A stretch of DNA of 29,204 nucleotides from RGIG6904 sp024680835 (lineage in GTDB: Bacteria > Bacillota > Clostridia > Lachnospirales > Lachnospiraceae), in assembly GCA_024680835.1 (NCBI GenBank), contig JAILBP010000145.1:1-29204 (forward strand). Reading direction: 5' to 3'. The stretch's first letter is position 1, and the number at the start of each line of letters is the position of its first letter. The notes under the pieces were generated by a model that was not told where the DNA came from, searched no databases, and worked only from the letters and a program-made list of their open reading frames with translations. Positions 1-7,666 of this stretch are shown one piece after another. Both the position numbers and the translations under genes were made by a program.

Positions 1-692
1 ATGAGCATTTCATCGACAGCCGACTCCTCGATGTTCTTATTGGCAGCCGTAACCGCTTCCTTAGCGGAAATCTCTGCGTAATAATAGTGTATCGCATTTT
101 TAAGAGGTTCCGCTTCCGATATGAACAGCTCAATGTTCATACCGGTGGTCTGCCTGATATCCTCTATACCATAAAGATTCAGGGGATCGTTCACAACCAG
201 CTGGAGACGGTCACCCTCGGTACCGATCGGCAGCATGACATAATTTACAGCCAGCTGCTCAGGTATCATGTCGACCGCATCGATATCAACCTTGTAATTT
301 GAAATATCTATAACCTCAAGATTCAGCTTCTCTGCAAGGGCGCCCAGCATCTGACGCTCACTGATAAAACCCTGCTGTATGAGAATTGCGCCGATACGCT
401 CACCCTTATGTTCCTTTTGGTAAGCTAACGCCTCTCCAAGCTGTGCATCTGTGATATATCCCATCTCTATCAGGGTATCGCCGAGACGAAGCTTTTTAAT
501 GGCGTTATTATCAAATGCGCCTCCGCTTTTCAGAGTCTGCTGCGGTGAAGGCTGTTCAGCATATGACTGGCTGCCGCCCTGCGCCAATCCCGCACCCGGA
601 TTTGAATATCCGCCGGCACTGCTCTGGTCATATCCACCGCCTGCGCTGCTATAATCACTACTCGCACTCGAATCACCAAGTCTCAGTTTCAT
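1..692 (-). CDS. pilB: PilB/GspE-type pilus extension ATPase, N-terminal part (cut by window edge)
   Basis: This is the N-terminal 230 residues of the cytoplasmic motor ATPase that powers pilin polymerisation; the ATPase core lies outside the window. The ATG at 692 begins 2 nt after the PilO-like stop and has GAGGAA just upstream. Residues 1-60 are a Ser/Gly/Tyr/Gln-rich low-complexity linker. Residues 69-92 match the c-di-GMP-binding MshEN motif (RLG at 69-71, Gly78, Leu85, Leu89, Gln92). A second copy at 99-122 starts RIG, keeps Gly108, and ends in Lys instead of Gln. The spacer between them is 6 residues, where 5 is usual. Residues 130-205 resemble the rest of the GspE N-terminal domain (LPIG, LVVNDP). 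MshEN domains bind c-di-GMP in the MshE/PilB family; binding here is inferred. The family assignment is firm because PilC, PilM/N and PilO genes lie directly upstream in the same transcript. Confidence 0.9.
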   Translation of the reverse strand, partial: MKLRLGDSSASSDYSSAGGGYDQSSAGGYSNPGAGLAQGGSQSYAEQPSPQQTLKSGGAFDNNAIKKLRLGDTLIEMGYITDAQLGEALAYQKEHKGERIGAILIQQGFISERQMLGALAEKLNLEVIDISNYKVDIDAVDMIPEQLAVNYVMLPIGTEGDRLQLVVNDPLNLYGIEDIRQTTGMNIELFISEAEPLKNAIHYYYAEISAKEAVTAANKNIEESAVDEML

Positions 693-694
693 AT

Positions 695-1513
695 TTATTC
701 CTCTACTTCCTCTTCACCTTTAGCAATAAACTCATCAAACTTAGTGCCATCATACATATAAAAATCAAAATACACTATCAGTCTTGCAGGATCTTCAGCC
801 TCGTATGATACCAGTTTTCCATCAGTATACTGTAATGGGATAGAGGTAATACTAGTCCACTCGTAACTTACTACTCTCATGGCTTTATTGGTGATCAGCT
901 CATCCAGCAAAGTCTGAGCCGATCTGCGATTACCGTAGACATCCAGCATCACCCTTGTGACATAAACGTCCGCATAGCTCGTATCGGACACACTAAACAT
1001 TCCCGATTCGTTATTTATGGACGCAATAGCATCAAGATTGGCACCGCCGGCATCAGCCGCAGCCGGATCAACGCCTGATGCATTTTCAGGATCGGTCTCG
1101 CTAAGATGTTTCTGAAATGAAGCCCATGTCTTGGAATAGGTATAAGGCAACAGGGTTACACTGCCCTTTGCCGACTGGATCATCAGGTTATTGACCTTAA
1201 GCCTGTATCCCAATGCCTTACCGGTGATAAGCCTGTCAACCTCAGCCGGTACCATCATTTCATAATAGCGGGCCGAGAGCTCTTTATTCATATTCAAAGC
1301 ACTCTCCTTAAACTCTTCTAACATTGAGAGCTGATATGCTTTCATTTTGATGGTATCAAACTCTACCTGCGCCGAATCGATCTCACTCTCCAGATTTTTG
1401 ATCTTATTGTTCATAGGGCGGATCCCTATGATAAAGAAAAGCGCCACTATGACTATTAGACCGAGTGCATATAATAGTTTTTTGTCTCTGTCTGTAATGG
1501 TTGATGTATTCAT
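695..1513 (-). CDS. PilO/GspM-like pilus alignment protein
   Basis: A 272-residue bitopic membrane protein. It has a short charged cytoplasmic tail (residues 1-12), one transmembrane helix at about 13-31, a heptad-like coiled coil at about 36-80, and an extracytoplasmic domain of about 190 residues with an Ala/Gly/Asp-rich loop near 150-160. That is the layout of PilO/GspM, which pairs with PilN and links the cytoplasmic PilM-PilB side to the pilus base. The start at 1513 has AAGGAG five bases upstream, inside the 12-nt gap after the PilM-PilN fusion. The gene ends 2 nt before pilB, so translation is probably coupled. The sequence is divergent, and the name rests on topology plus position between PilN and PilB. 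Confidence 0.7.
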   Translation of the reverse strand: MNTSTITDRDKKLLYALGLIVIVALFFIIGIRPMNNKIKNLESEIDSAQVEFDTIKMKAYQLSMLEEFKESALNMNKELSARYYEMMVPAEVDRLITGKALGYRLKVNNLMIQSAKGSVTLLPYTYSKTWASFQKHLSETDPENASGVDPAAADAGGANLDAIASINNESGMFSVSDTSYADVYVTRVMLDVYGNRRSAQTLLDELITNKAMRVVSYEWTSITSIPLQYTDGKLVSYEAEDPARLIVYFDFYMYDGTKFDEFIAKGEEEVEE

Positions 1514-1525
1514 GAAATCTCCTTT

Positions 1526-2995
1526 TTATCTGCCTGCAGAATCAGCCAGAATGCATTCCAGATTGGCAACCCACTCACCGGAAGAACTGATCTCACTGTA
1601 TCCGGTATAATTGACCGCATAAAAACAATCCTGTGCGGAAAGCCTGTCTATAAATGTGTTTATCATGTCGACTTCTACAAACCTCGCTGTAACTCCCAAC
1701 ACGCCTGTGGTCGCATTATAATTGTCTATGGTAACAGTTCCCAGGCCAACCGCAGCTGCATCAACGATCTTATTGACATCATAAACAGGTAACGGATAAG
1801 AATCTATACCGGCATCCAAAAGCCTCATGGCGTTCACGTGATCACTGATATAACCGATCTCATCTGCCAAAACATCATATTTAGCCGCATCCAGTCTGAT
1901 GGAAGGGTTTGAAATATAGTCCTGAAGCTGTTTAAGTTTAGCCTTGTCCTGTGACAGTGTTATACCTCTGTATACTGTAATCCCTGTCATGATCAGTATC
2001 ACCACAACATAAGGTATCACCAGTCTGGCTTTCCTGATCCTGGCGGTATTGTCTATAATCTTTCCTTTGCCGTAGAGCTTCAGGAGATTCTGCTGATCCG
2101 TCATGTTCATAAGACCGGCAGTCGGATAAAACAGAGAGTTAATGCTATCGTTTTTACCCCGGTATTTGACTCCCTTCATGCCCACCAGATTAAATACCTT
2201 GATCTCATCTGACTGATTCATGGATACGGCTCTGTAAACATTTACCGCATCTTCCGTAGTCATGCCTGCCAGGTAAATATCGGCAATGTTGTCCTCGACC
2301 TTTTCCGACTTTGAGAACTGGACGATCTGACTGATGGCATTGGAGATCTCACCTGCATACTCCAAAGTACCCAGACTATTGAACGTTCTGGCGGTAGTAG
2401 AATAAAAATACTCACCTTTAACAAAATATATGGCTGTGACGGTCATACCGTCCTTTATCATGATAACACTGTTTGTGTTGGCAGCGAATTTGAGCTTTTT
2501 AAGGAAATTGACCGAAACACCGATACCGCTGTTTATCTCTTTTATACTGATCCCGGCACTCTCAAAAACCTGTACATAATTGTCTATGAAATCGACATCT
2601 GCAAGTTCTGTGCACACCTTCATGGTCTTTTTCTTACTGTCACGACCTACGACATAAAAGCCCAACAGACGCTTTCTCTCTCCGCTTCGCTCTTCAAATT
2701 CACGCTGGAGGTACTGATCTGCCTTGCTTTGATTCATGATTGGCATATCGAGGACTCTGACGGAGATCTGTGATGTATTTATCACCAGCCTTATGCCCTT
2801 TTTGGGTAACTTAAAGCTGTTCCACATATCCGTCAATGCAGCAACCAACCCCTCAGGGTCTGTTATGATACCGTTTAAGAAACTGCCCTCCGGCATCTGT
2901 TTTGAATATACACGATTTACGGACACACTTCGCCCACTGCCCGAGCCGTTCAAAACCTCTATATCCGTATTTGACAAATAAACTGTCAAGCCCAT
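1526..2995 (-). CDS. PilM-PilN fusion (GspL-like) pilus assembly protein
   Basis: A 489-residue protein. Residues 1 to about 310 look like a PilM actin-like cytoplasmic domain, with beta-rich segments around 65-75 and 175-200. A basic stretch (about 317-323) leads into one transmembrane helix at about 324-342. An extracytoplasmic PilN-like alpha/beta region of about 145 residues follows. In most type IV pilus systems PilM and PilN are separate proteins; here both are in one chain, as in type II secretion GspL. The ATG at 2995 (MGLTVYLSN) was chosen because GGAAAGGA lies about 6 nt upstream; the frame is open further upstream to 3070 but without a good ribosome site. The gene sits between pilC and the PilO-like gene. 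Family placement is good; the exact domain border is an estimate. Confidence 0.78.
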   Translation of the reverse strand: MGLTVYLSNTDIEVLNGSGSGRSVSVNRVYSKQMPEGSFLNGIITDPEGLVAALTDMWNSFKLPKKGIRLVINTSQISVRVLDMPIMNQSKADQYLQREFEERSGERKRLLGFYVVGRDSKKKTMKVCTELADVDFIDNYVQVFESAGISIKEINSGIGVSVNFLKKLKFAANTNSVIMIKDGMTVTAIYFVKGEYFYSTTARTFNSLGTLEYAGEISNAISQIVQFSKSEKVEDNIADIYLAGMTTEDAVNVYRAVSMNQSDEIKVFNLVGMKGVKYRGKNDSINSLFYPTAGLMNMTDQQNLLKLYGKGKIIDNTARIRKARLVIPYVVVILIMTGITVYRGITLSQDKAKLKQLQDYISNPSIRLDAAKYDVLADEIGYISDHVNAMRLLDAGIDSYPLPVYDVNKIVDAAAVGLGTVTIDNYNATTGVLGVTARFVEVDMINTFIDRLSAQDCFYAVNYTGYSEISSSGEWVANLECILADSAGR

Positions 2996-3089
2996 AACTT
3001 TTCCTTTCCGGTTAAGTCTGATTTGTTTTTTCGAATCTGTTCTGTGAATGAAGGGTCTGTAACCACGCACCCTAATAGCTCTCCATTAA

Positions 3090-4286
3090 TCAGGAGCTTC
3101 CGATGGTCTGATATGACTGATAGATCGGTACGATCACCGATATCATGATAAAACCGACTATAGCGGCCATCACCACTATCATGACCGGTTCAAGGTAAGC
3201 GACCATTGTCTCGATGGCACGCTCCGACTCAAATTCCATATCATCCGCTATGGAATCCAGCATCGTCTCCAGCGATCCGGCCTCCTCTCCCACACGTATG
3301 GAAGATTCCAGTTTTTTTACAAAGCCGTCAACCTTGCCGAGTGATATGCTCAGCTTCTCACCTGCCATCGTATCGGCAATAACCTGCTTGAACTGGCTTT
3401 CTATGTATCTGTTGCCTATGGTATGACTTGCGATATCAAGACACTGCACAATAGAAATTCCGGATGAATACAGAGAACTCATGGTGCGGGCAAATCTGGC
3501 GGTATATATGACCTTAAACAGCTTGCCTATCTTCGGGAGATGCACCATACAATAATCCAGAAGATATTGAACCTTCGGTATTTTTTTGACAAAAAACATT
3601 GCTATAAAAAAGAGAACCGCTCCGATTATGATAGCATACCAGAATTTTGCCACAAAATCACTGATAGCCATCATTATAACCGTCGGCAACGGAAGGCTTG
3701 GCATTCCCTCAAACAAAGTCTCAAACTGAGGCATGACGAAGCCGAATATAACTCCTACCACCAGGACTATCAAACCCATGAGGATCTTCGGATATGTCAT
3801 GGCATTTTTGACTTTGGCATTCAGGCGGTCTTCCTTGGTATACTGTTCAGCCACTCGCATGGCCGTATTATCCAGTCCGCCGCTGGATTCCGCCGCACGG
3901 AACATATTGATGATCAGCATGGGGAACACGCCTCTCAGAGATTCCATGGCCACGGACAAAGGTATTCCCTGCATAACCTCCCTGGTGACATCATTGTATA
4001 CCCTGCGCTCATAGGGAGTAACCGATTCGTCCTCCCCCAGCATCTGAAGGCATCTGATAAGAGGGATTCCCGCTCTCAGCAAAGTGCCTATCTGCCTTGC
4101 GTATTCGGCCAGAGACTTTGTCTTCAACGGCTTATAGTGGGCACTTTTAGTAAGATCTTTTGCCTCCAGCAACATTAAGTTTTTTGTCTTAAGATGCTCA
4201 TGTACATCCTGTTCGTCCCCGGCCATCATAGTGCCGACTACGATCTTTCCGTCCGGATCCTGAGCCTTATACCTGTAATTGGGCAT
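3090..4286 (-). CDS. pilC: PilC/GspF-type pilus platform protein
   Basis: A 398-residue polytopic inner-membrane protein, normal length for PilC/GspF. It forms the platform that couples the PilB ATPase to pilin extraction from the membrane. The N-terminus (MPNYRYKAQDPDGK) is the usual GspF opening. Two homologous GspF repeats are visible: residues about 58-185 (AEYARQIGTLLRAGIPL, then GGLDNTA) and about 260-385 (ARFARTMSSLYSSGISI, then GSLETML). Hydrophobic helices are at about 166-190, 215-235 and 365-388. The ATG at 4286 is preceded by GAGGAG with 8-nt spacing. It lies 29 bp after the small membrane-protein gene and about 95 bp before PilM-N, consistent with one assembly operon. Confidence 0.95.
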   Translation of the reverse strand: MPNYRYKAQDPDGKIVVGTMMAGDEQDVHEHLKTKNLMLLEAKDLTKSAHYKPLKTKSLAEYARQIGTLLRAGIPLIRCLQMLGEDESVTPYERRVYNDVTREVMQGIPLSVAMESLRGVFPMLIINMFRAAESSGGLDNTAMRVAEQYTKEDRLNAKVKNAMTYPKILMGLIVLVVGVIFGFVMPQFETLFEGMPSLPLPTVIMMAISDFVAKFWYAIIIGAVLFFIAMFFVKKIPKVQYLLDYCMVHLPKIGKLFKVIYTARFARTMSSLYSSGISIVQCLDIASHTIGNRYIESQFKQVIADTMAGEKLSISLGKVDGFVKKLESSIRVGEEAGSLETMLDSIADDMEFESERAIETMVAYLEPVMIVVMAAIVGFIMISVIVPIYQSYQTIGSS

Positions 4287-4315
4287 ATGCTATGCTCCTC
4301 GTAATAAATTTACCG

Positions 4316-4780
4316 TCACTGATCACTGAATTCTATCAGCTTGAATGTGTAATATCCTGTCCAGGAAATAGCTCCGCTGTCGCTTTTGTTAAATAATACT
4401 ATATACCTGTCCTTTTGATATGTAAAGGCGGAAGGTTCTCTTGCCTCTTTGTCCCAGGCCTGGAGTATGATCTGTCCATCGGCATCTGCCATTTTCAATA
4501 TCTCCTCCTCTATGCCCTGGCTCATGCCATTCACAGCGGAAGGATTATACACGGCGCCTCCGAAACCGTATTTTTCAATGGCTTTCATCTTCATGGCAAT
4601 ACGGATATCTTTGGCTTCTCTCAGAGTTGTCCTCGCCTTTGCTTTTATCCCAAACCAAAAAAAGACTACACACAATACAACTGCGATCACTGCAACCCCA
4701 GCTATTATCATGGTAATCATCTGTTTTCTATATGCTGTTGTGGTCCCGATGACAGGGGAATGTTGATCTTTTTCTGCCAT
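4316..4780 (-). CDS. Small single-pass membrane protein of the pilus locus, function unknown
   Basis: A 154-residue protein I do not recognise. It has a hydrophilic N-terminus of about 20 residues, one strong transmembrane helix at about 22-43, a basic juxtamembrane segment (KAKAR), and a soluble C-terminal domain ending in alternating hydrophobic strands (DRYIVLFNKS, TGYYTFKLIEF). There is no prepilin cleavage site, so it is not a pilin in the usual sense, although a helix followed by a small beta-rich domain is pilin-like. The ATG at 4780 was chosen over an upstream TTG at 4798 because GGGAGG sits 4-5 nt before it. It is the first gene after the pilA terminator and leads into pilC, so a role in pilus assembly or anchoring is plausible from position only. 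Confidence 0.75.
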   Translation of the reverse strand: MAEKDQHSPVIGTTTAYRKQMITMIIAGVAVIAVVLCVVFFWFGIKAKARTTLREAKDIRIAMKMKAIEKYGFGGAVYNPSAVNGMSQGIEEEILKMADADGQIILQAWDKEAREPSAFTYQKDRYIVLFNKSDSGAISWTGYYTFKLIEFSDQ

Positions 4781-4853
4781 GGTTCCTCCCGTTATCAATC
4801 GAGTACAATAAATGTAACTGCAATATTTTTGTATCCAGTCGGTCTTGTGTTAC

Positions 4854-4892
4854 AAAAAACGCCCTCCCCCGCTTTGGAGGAGGGCCATTTTT
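4854..4892 (-). terminator. Bidirectional Rho-independent terminator after pilA
   Basis: A GC-rich hairpin has arms GCCCTCC at 4861-4867 and GGAGGGC at 4879-4885. On the minus strand it is followed by a run of six T (4859-4854). On the plus strand it is followed by ATTTTTT (4887-4893). It lies about 25 bp beyond the pilA stop and 75 bp before the next gene, so it should end or strongly reduce pilA transcripts before the assembly genes. Confidence 0.88.
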
Positions 4893-4916
4893 TCAGTTTG
4901 TATAAACAATTAGTTT

Positions 4917-5411
4917 TTAGCCATTATGTGTACTGTTGGTCGAAGAAGACTCTACGTTTGACACTGTCCAATTGCCCTGATTATCCTGATTAGCAGTAAT
5001 AGTGCTTCCGTCCTGAGAAGTAAATGTTAAAGCGCTAATATAATCTATAATATAAGTATCTTTCTTATCTGCATTAGCAGTACCTTTTTTTTGCTCTAAT
5101 GTTTTTATTGTTATAGAAGTAGCAACTGTTGGATAAACAAGCTTATTAAGTTCATCTAAATCCGTACCGCCGGAGGTAAATGTAAATGTGCTGTTACCTT
5201 TTGCGTAATGTTCATCATAAATAGCCTGTGTTGCTGTATAGATCGATCTGCACTCCTCAAGGTATTTTGATGTACGTGCCTTATCAATGTATCCCAACAG
5301 TGCCGGCGCCAGCAATGCTGCCATGATAGCCAGGATAACCAGTACAACGATAAGCTCTACCAGTGTGAAACCTTTTTGATCCTTCTTTAACTCTTCAAAT
5401 CTTTTTCTCAT
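4917..5411 (-). CDS. pilA: Major type IV pilin (PilA-like prepilin)
   Basis: A 164-residue prepilin. The leader MRKRFEELKKDQKG (14 residues) is followed by the processing site G^FTLVE with Glu at mature position 5, then a long hydrophobic helix (IVVLVILAIMAALLAPALLGYIDKA). The C-terminal domain is small and Ser/Thr/Asn-rich, and the protein ends in a Ser/Asn-rich tail. No cysteine pair closes a D-region; the only Cys is in the helical part. The ATG at 5411 was chosen because AGGAGG lies 7 nt upstream; an upstream in-frame ATG at 5462 lies at the probable transcription start. The dedicated promoter and terminator suggest a highly expressed single-gene transcript, which supports calling it the main fibre subunit. 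It is cleaved by a prepilin peptidase that is not in this window. Confidence 0.93.
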   Translation of the reverse strand: MRKRFEELKKDQKGFTLVELIVVLVILAIMAALLAPALLGYIDKARTSKYLEECRSIYTATQAIYDEHYAKGNSTFTFTSGGTDLDELNKLVYPTVATSITIKTLEQKKGTANADKKDTYIIDYISALTFTSQDGSTITANQDNQGNWTVSNVESSSTNSTHNG

Positions 5412-5463
5412 AGTGTCTTCCTCCTTGAATCCCCTGTTTTTATGCCAACCGGAACATATCATT

Positions 5464-5492
5464 ATTATACCCTTTATGCCGTGATATGTAAA
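5464..5492 (-). promoter_or_regulatory. Sigma-A type promoter of pilA
   Basis: On the minus strand there is TTTACA (5487-5492, one mismatch to TTGACA), a 17-bp spacer, and a perfect TATAAT (5464-5469). The predicted transcription start is near 5457, giving a leader of about 46 nt with an AGGAGG site before the ATG at 5411. This is the best-matching promoter I see in the pilus locus. Confidence 0.85.
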
Positions 5493-5510
5493 GTTTTGCT
5501 AAAAACATTT

Positions 5511-5577
5511 GTTTTTTGTTGTCCACTATTTATATCGGAATATGGTCAAAAATTATTAGGGGTTTCGGACAAAAAAC
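5511..5577. repeat. Inverted repeat upstream of the pilA promoter
   Basis: The left arm GTTTTTTGTTGTCC (5511-5524) pairs with the right arm GGACAAAAAAC (5567-5577), allowing a two-base insertion in the left arm. About 42 AT-rich bases lie between them. The element sits about 20 bp upstream of the pilA -35 box and just after the preceding minor prepilin stop. It could be a regulator site or a weak RNA structure at the end of the upstream transcript. The arms are A/T-dominated, so chance is possible. Confidence 0.35.
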
Positions 5578-5623
5578 ATAACATTCAAAAAATTATTCCG
5601 TGAATCACCTTTTAACCCTCAGA

Positions 5624-6541
5624 TCATTCCGTTATATCCGAGTACATGGTATCGCCTTCACGGTAATATACGGTGTTAACAAGCTCTATGCTGCGGTTCT
5701 TGGAGTATACCACCTTCCCTCGTTCGTCATCCAGCACATCCACGGTCACATCTACATTTTTTACCACCGGATTTCCGTTGACATCATCCACCGGACTTAC
5801 GGAAAAAGTCAATTCAACCCTAAATCCCTGATAAGACGCTACCGGAAGCTTATCCAACGCATGCCAGACAACTTTCGCATCCGGTTCCAACACAGTCTTA
5901 AATCCGTCCGCATCTGCAGCACCGCTGTCAGCGCAATACATATCCATATAGAGGTCTTTATATGGCGACAGGTCATCTTCCGGATATTTGCAATAATACC
6001 GCTGCGTCACATATCCGGCGTATATGTTCTGAAGGTTTGCATTAACCAGACCCTCAAGACTCACCATTTTCGCATCCTTGAAAACACCGTCAGTCGTACC
6101 GTCCGGATATACGCCGTCAGAACCGCATCCTTCCGTGTCAATCTGTACCGCAGTCGCCGTATCATGAATATTCGACGTCACAAACTCTATGCAGGAGCCT
6201 GTATATTTTCCATTATAAACCGATACCCCCTTCATCGTGTTGGTGCTGTCGTCTCTATCCCGGATCTTCACGAAGCCGTTGTAAACACTGCTCTGCATGG
6301 TACATATCTCATCCTTTATCCCCGAAAAAGCCAGATCCGCCACCGAGAGGGCCGCCATCTCCTGTCTTTCGTAGTAGTAAAACAGCACGGCATGAGAAAT
6401 GCACATCGTGGCAGACGCCATAAAAACAGCCAGCAATGCAAAAGATACTATGAGTTCCACCAAAGTCACACCCATGTTGTTTTTGCTGATTTCAAATCCT
6501 CTATTATGTTTTTTGTATGAATCTGTTTTTCTCATAAGCAT
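5624..6541 (-). CDS. Minor prepilin, GspJ/PilW-like
   Basis: A prepilin of 305 residues. After a basic leader of about 21-23 residues the processing site is NNMG^VTLVE with Glu5 present, followed by a hydrophobic helix (IVSFALLAVFMASATMCI). The globular part of about 250 residues is large for a minor pilin, in the GspJ/PilW size range. It is the last of four consecutive prepilin genes and ends 213 bp before pilA. Two ATGs (6541, 6535) fit. I chose 6541 because GGAG lies 13 nt upstream, although the spacing is long. Minor pilins of this group assemble the priming tip complex in type II secretion and type IV pili; that role is inferred by family. Confidence 0.85.
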   Translation of the reverse strand: MLMRKTDSYKKHNRGFEISKNNMGVTLVELIVSFALLAVFMASATMCISHAVLFYYYERQEMAALSVADLAFSGIKDEICTMQSSVYNGFVKIRDRDDSTNTMKGVSVYNGKYTGSCIEFVTSNIHDTATAVQIDTEGCGSDGVYPDGTTDGVFKDAKMVSLEGLVNANLQNIYAGYVTQRYYCKYPEDDLSPYKDLYMDMYCADSGAADADGFKTVLEPDAKVVWHALDKLPVASYQGFRVELTFSVSPVDDVNGNPVVKNVDVTVDVLDDERGKVVYSKNRSIELVNTVYYREGDTMYSDITE

Positions 6542-6559
6542 CTTGTAAAGTAGACTCCA

Positions 6560-6940
6560 TCAGTCTCCTGTAGAAAAGATCAACAACCTTCTGTAATCTC
6601 CCGACGGAGTGTCGGAAATACTGTAACTACCGTTGGAAAGAGTAAAATACAGCTCCTTATAGTCAACGTTTGCATCTACGGTGTCAGTAGTCCCCTCCAC
6701 GGTAAATGTGTATGTCACGACCCCATCCGAGCCCAACTTGTAGCCCTTGTTGGCTTCTTCATTAAAATATTGTGATGTTGCCCGCTGAAACGCATCATTA
6801 TCACGGTCCACATCAGACGTCTTCGTCATCATATTTCCCGAAAATTTCATGCAGTTATAAAACACCAGCATGACAATCGCCAGTACAGCTACAGACACCA
6901 TGATCTCTACCATGGTGATACCTTTGTCATCTCTTATCAT
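6560..6940 (-). CDS. Minor prepilin, GspI/PilV-like, short leader
   Basis: A 126-residue prepilin with a short leader (MIRDDKG) and processing site G^ITMVE with Glu5, followed by a helix (IMVSVAVLAIVMLVFYNCM). The small C-terminal domain is predicted mostly beta. The start at 6940 is preferred over the in-frame ATG at 6946 because the purine box GGGG lies 8 nt before 6940 but only 1 nt before 6946. The gene is 18 bp from the next minor prepilin and 64-70 bp from the previous one, so the set is co-transcribed. The GspI/PilV label is based on size and gene order, not on a specific motif. Confidence 0.82.
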   Translation of the reverse strand: MIRDDKGITMVEIMVSVAVLAIVMLVFYNCMKFSGNMMTKTSDVDRDNDAFQRATSQYFNEEANKGYKLGSDGVVTYTFTVEGTTDTVDANVDYKELYFTLSNGSYSISDTPSGDYRRLLIFSTGD

Positions 6941-7010
6941 GTGCATCGCCCCACATTCGATTGATTTTTGTCCAAAAAGTCAGTCTGATCCGATCCTCCG
7001 GAAACCGGTA

Positions 7011-7511
7011 TCAATAGTACTCACAGAACTTTAAATTTCCTCCGGATTCCTTCAGCTTAAATTTGCAGGCAGCAACCACCTCATTGCCATCCATGCAGGA
7101 TACGGTTATAACCAGTGAACCTCTCGCCTCAGCCTTATCAAGCATTATGGTAATGTCACACAGTTCATTTTCATCCGATTCTCCGCTCAATAGCAGCGTA
7201 TCCGAATCTTCTCCCACCGTTCCGTCCCAAAACGCAAAAATATACCCTGTCAACCCCGAATCAGGTCTTGGATTGTCCGGATCTGAATACTCCTCAGTGA
7301 GTTCCTCTTTCAGGACCTCGGAAAAAGACATAACCTGCCTGTAATACATCTCGTCTCTGCCCTCATCGTTTGCAGTTGCGTACATCTGGTACGCAGCTGC
7401 AACCATAGTAAGGCATAACACCGACACTATCATCATGACACAGGTTACCACTATCATGGCTGCGCCGCGGTTGTCATGAGACAGCTTTAAGTTTTTATTT
7501 CTCTGAATCAT
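7011..7511 (-). CDS. PilX/GspK-like minor pilin lacking Glu5
   Basis: A 166-residue protein with basic N-terminus MIQRNKNLKLSHDNRG, then a hydrophobic helix starting AAMIVVTCVMMIVSVLC. The processing-type Gly is present but mature position 5 is Val, not Glu. The NRGAAMIVV opening resembles the PilX N-terminal family. Absence of Glu5 is the hallmark of GspK, the tip subunit that does not need to dock onto a subunit below it. The mature domain is acidic. The ATG at 7511 was chosen because GAGGGA lies about 7 nt upstream; the frame extends only to a TTG at 7550. Its place among three Glu5 prepilins supports a tip-complex role (inference). Confidence 0.75.
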   Translation of the reverse strand: MIQRNKNLKLSHDNRGAAMIVVTCVMMIVSVLCLTMVAAAYQMYATANDEGRDEMYYRQVMSFSEVLKEELTEEYSDPDNPRPDSGLTGYIFAFWDGTVGEDSDTLLLSGESDENELCDITIMLDKAEARGSLVITVSCMDGNEVVAACKFKLKESGGNLKFCEYY

Positions 7512-7609
7512 GGAGTTTTCCCTCGTATTTATACAGCTTAACCATTTCAATTACCGGCACATCCGACTATCGTACGAATTTCCGGCTTAACCCGTTTTTG
7601 ATCAATGGA

Positions 7610-7650
7610 GGACTGATGCACCAGCCGCATATGTGCCGGATACATCAGCC
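7610..7650 (-). repeat. Long imperfect hairpin between the giant prepilin and the minor prepilins
   Basis: On the minus strand GGCTGATGTATC (7650-7639) can pair with GGTGCATCAGTCC (down to 7610), using several G-U pairs, and a second small CCG/CGG stem lies in the loop. There is no U-run after it, so it is not a standard terminator. It lies in a 155-bp gap where the pilin operon could be attenuated or the transcript processed. No other gene or recognised RNA is seen in this gap. Confidence 0.4.
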
Positions 7651-7666
7651 GTTTGTTATAACATCC

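Noticed and set aside
3540..4178. Plus-strand open frame of 212 codons
   Set aside because: It is antisense to pilC, whose identity is certain. The composition is His/Gln/Ser-rich as expected for a shadow frame.
4316..4780. Reading the small membrane protein as another prepilin
   Set aside because: It has a helix near the N-terminus, but there is no Gly-Phe/Met processing site with Glu5, and the helix begins about 20 residues in after a different polar segment.
4415..4993. Plus-strand open frame of 192 codons
   Set aside because: It crosses the small membrane-protein gene, the bidirectional terminator and the end of pilA, so it cannot be a separate gene.
5600..6520. A 306-codon open frame on the plus strand
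   Set aside because: It lies entirely antisense to a well-supported minor prepilin gene. Its translation is rich in His, Arg and Ile without domain features, and the prepilin frame has a clear processing motif and operon context.
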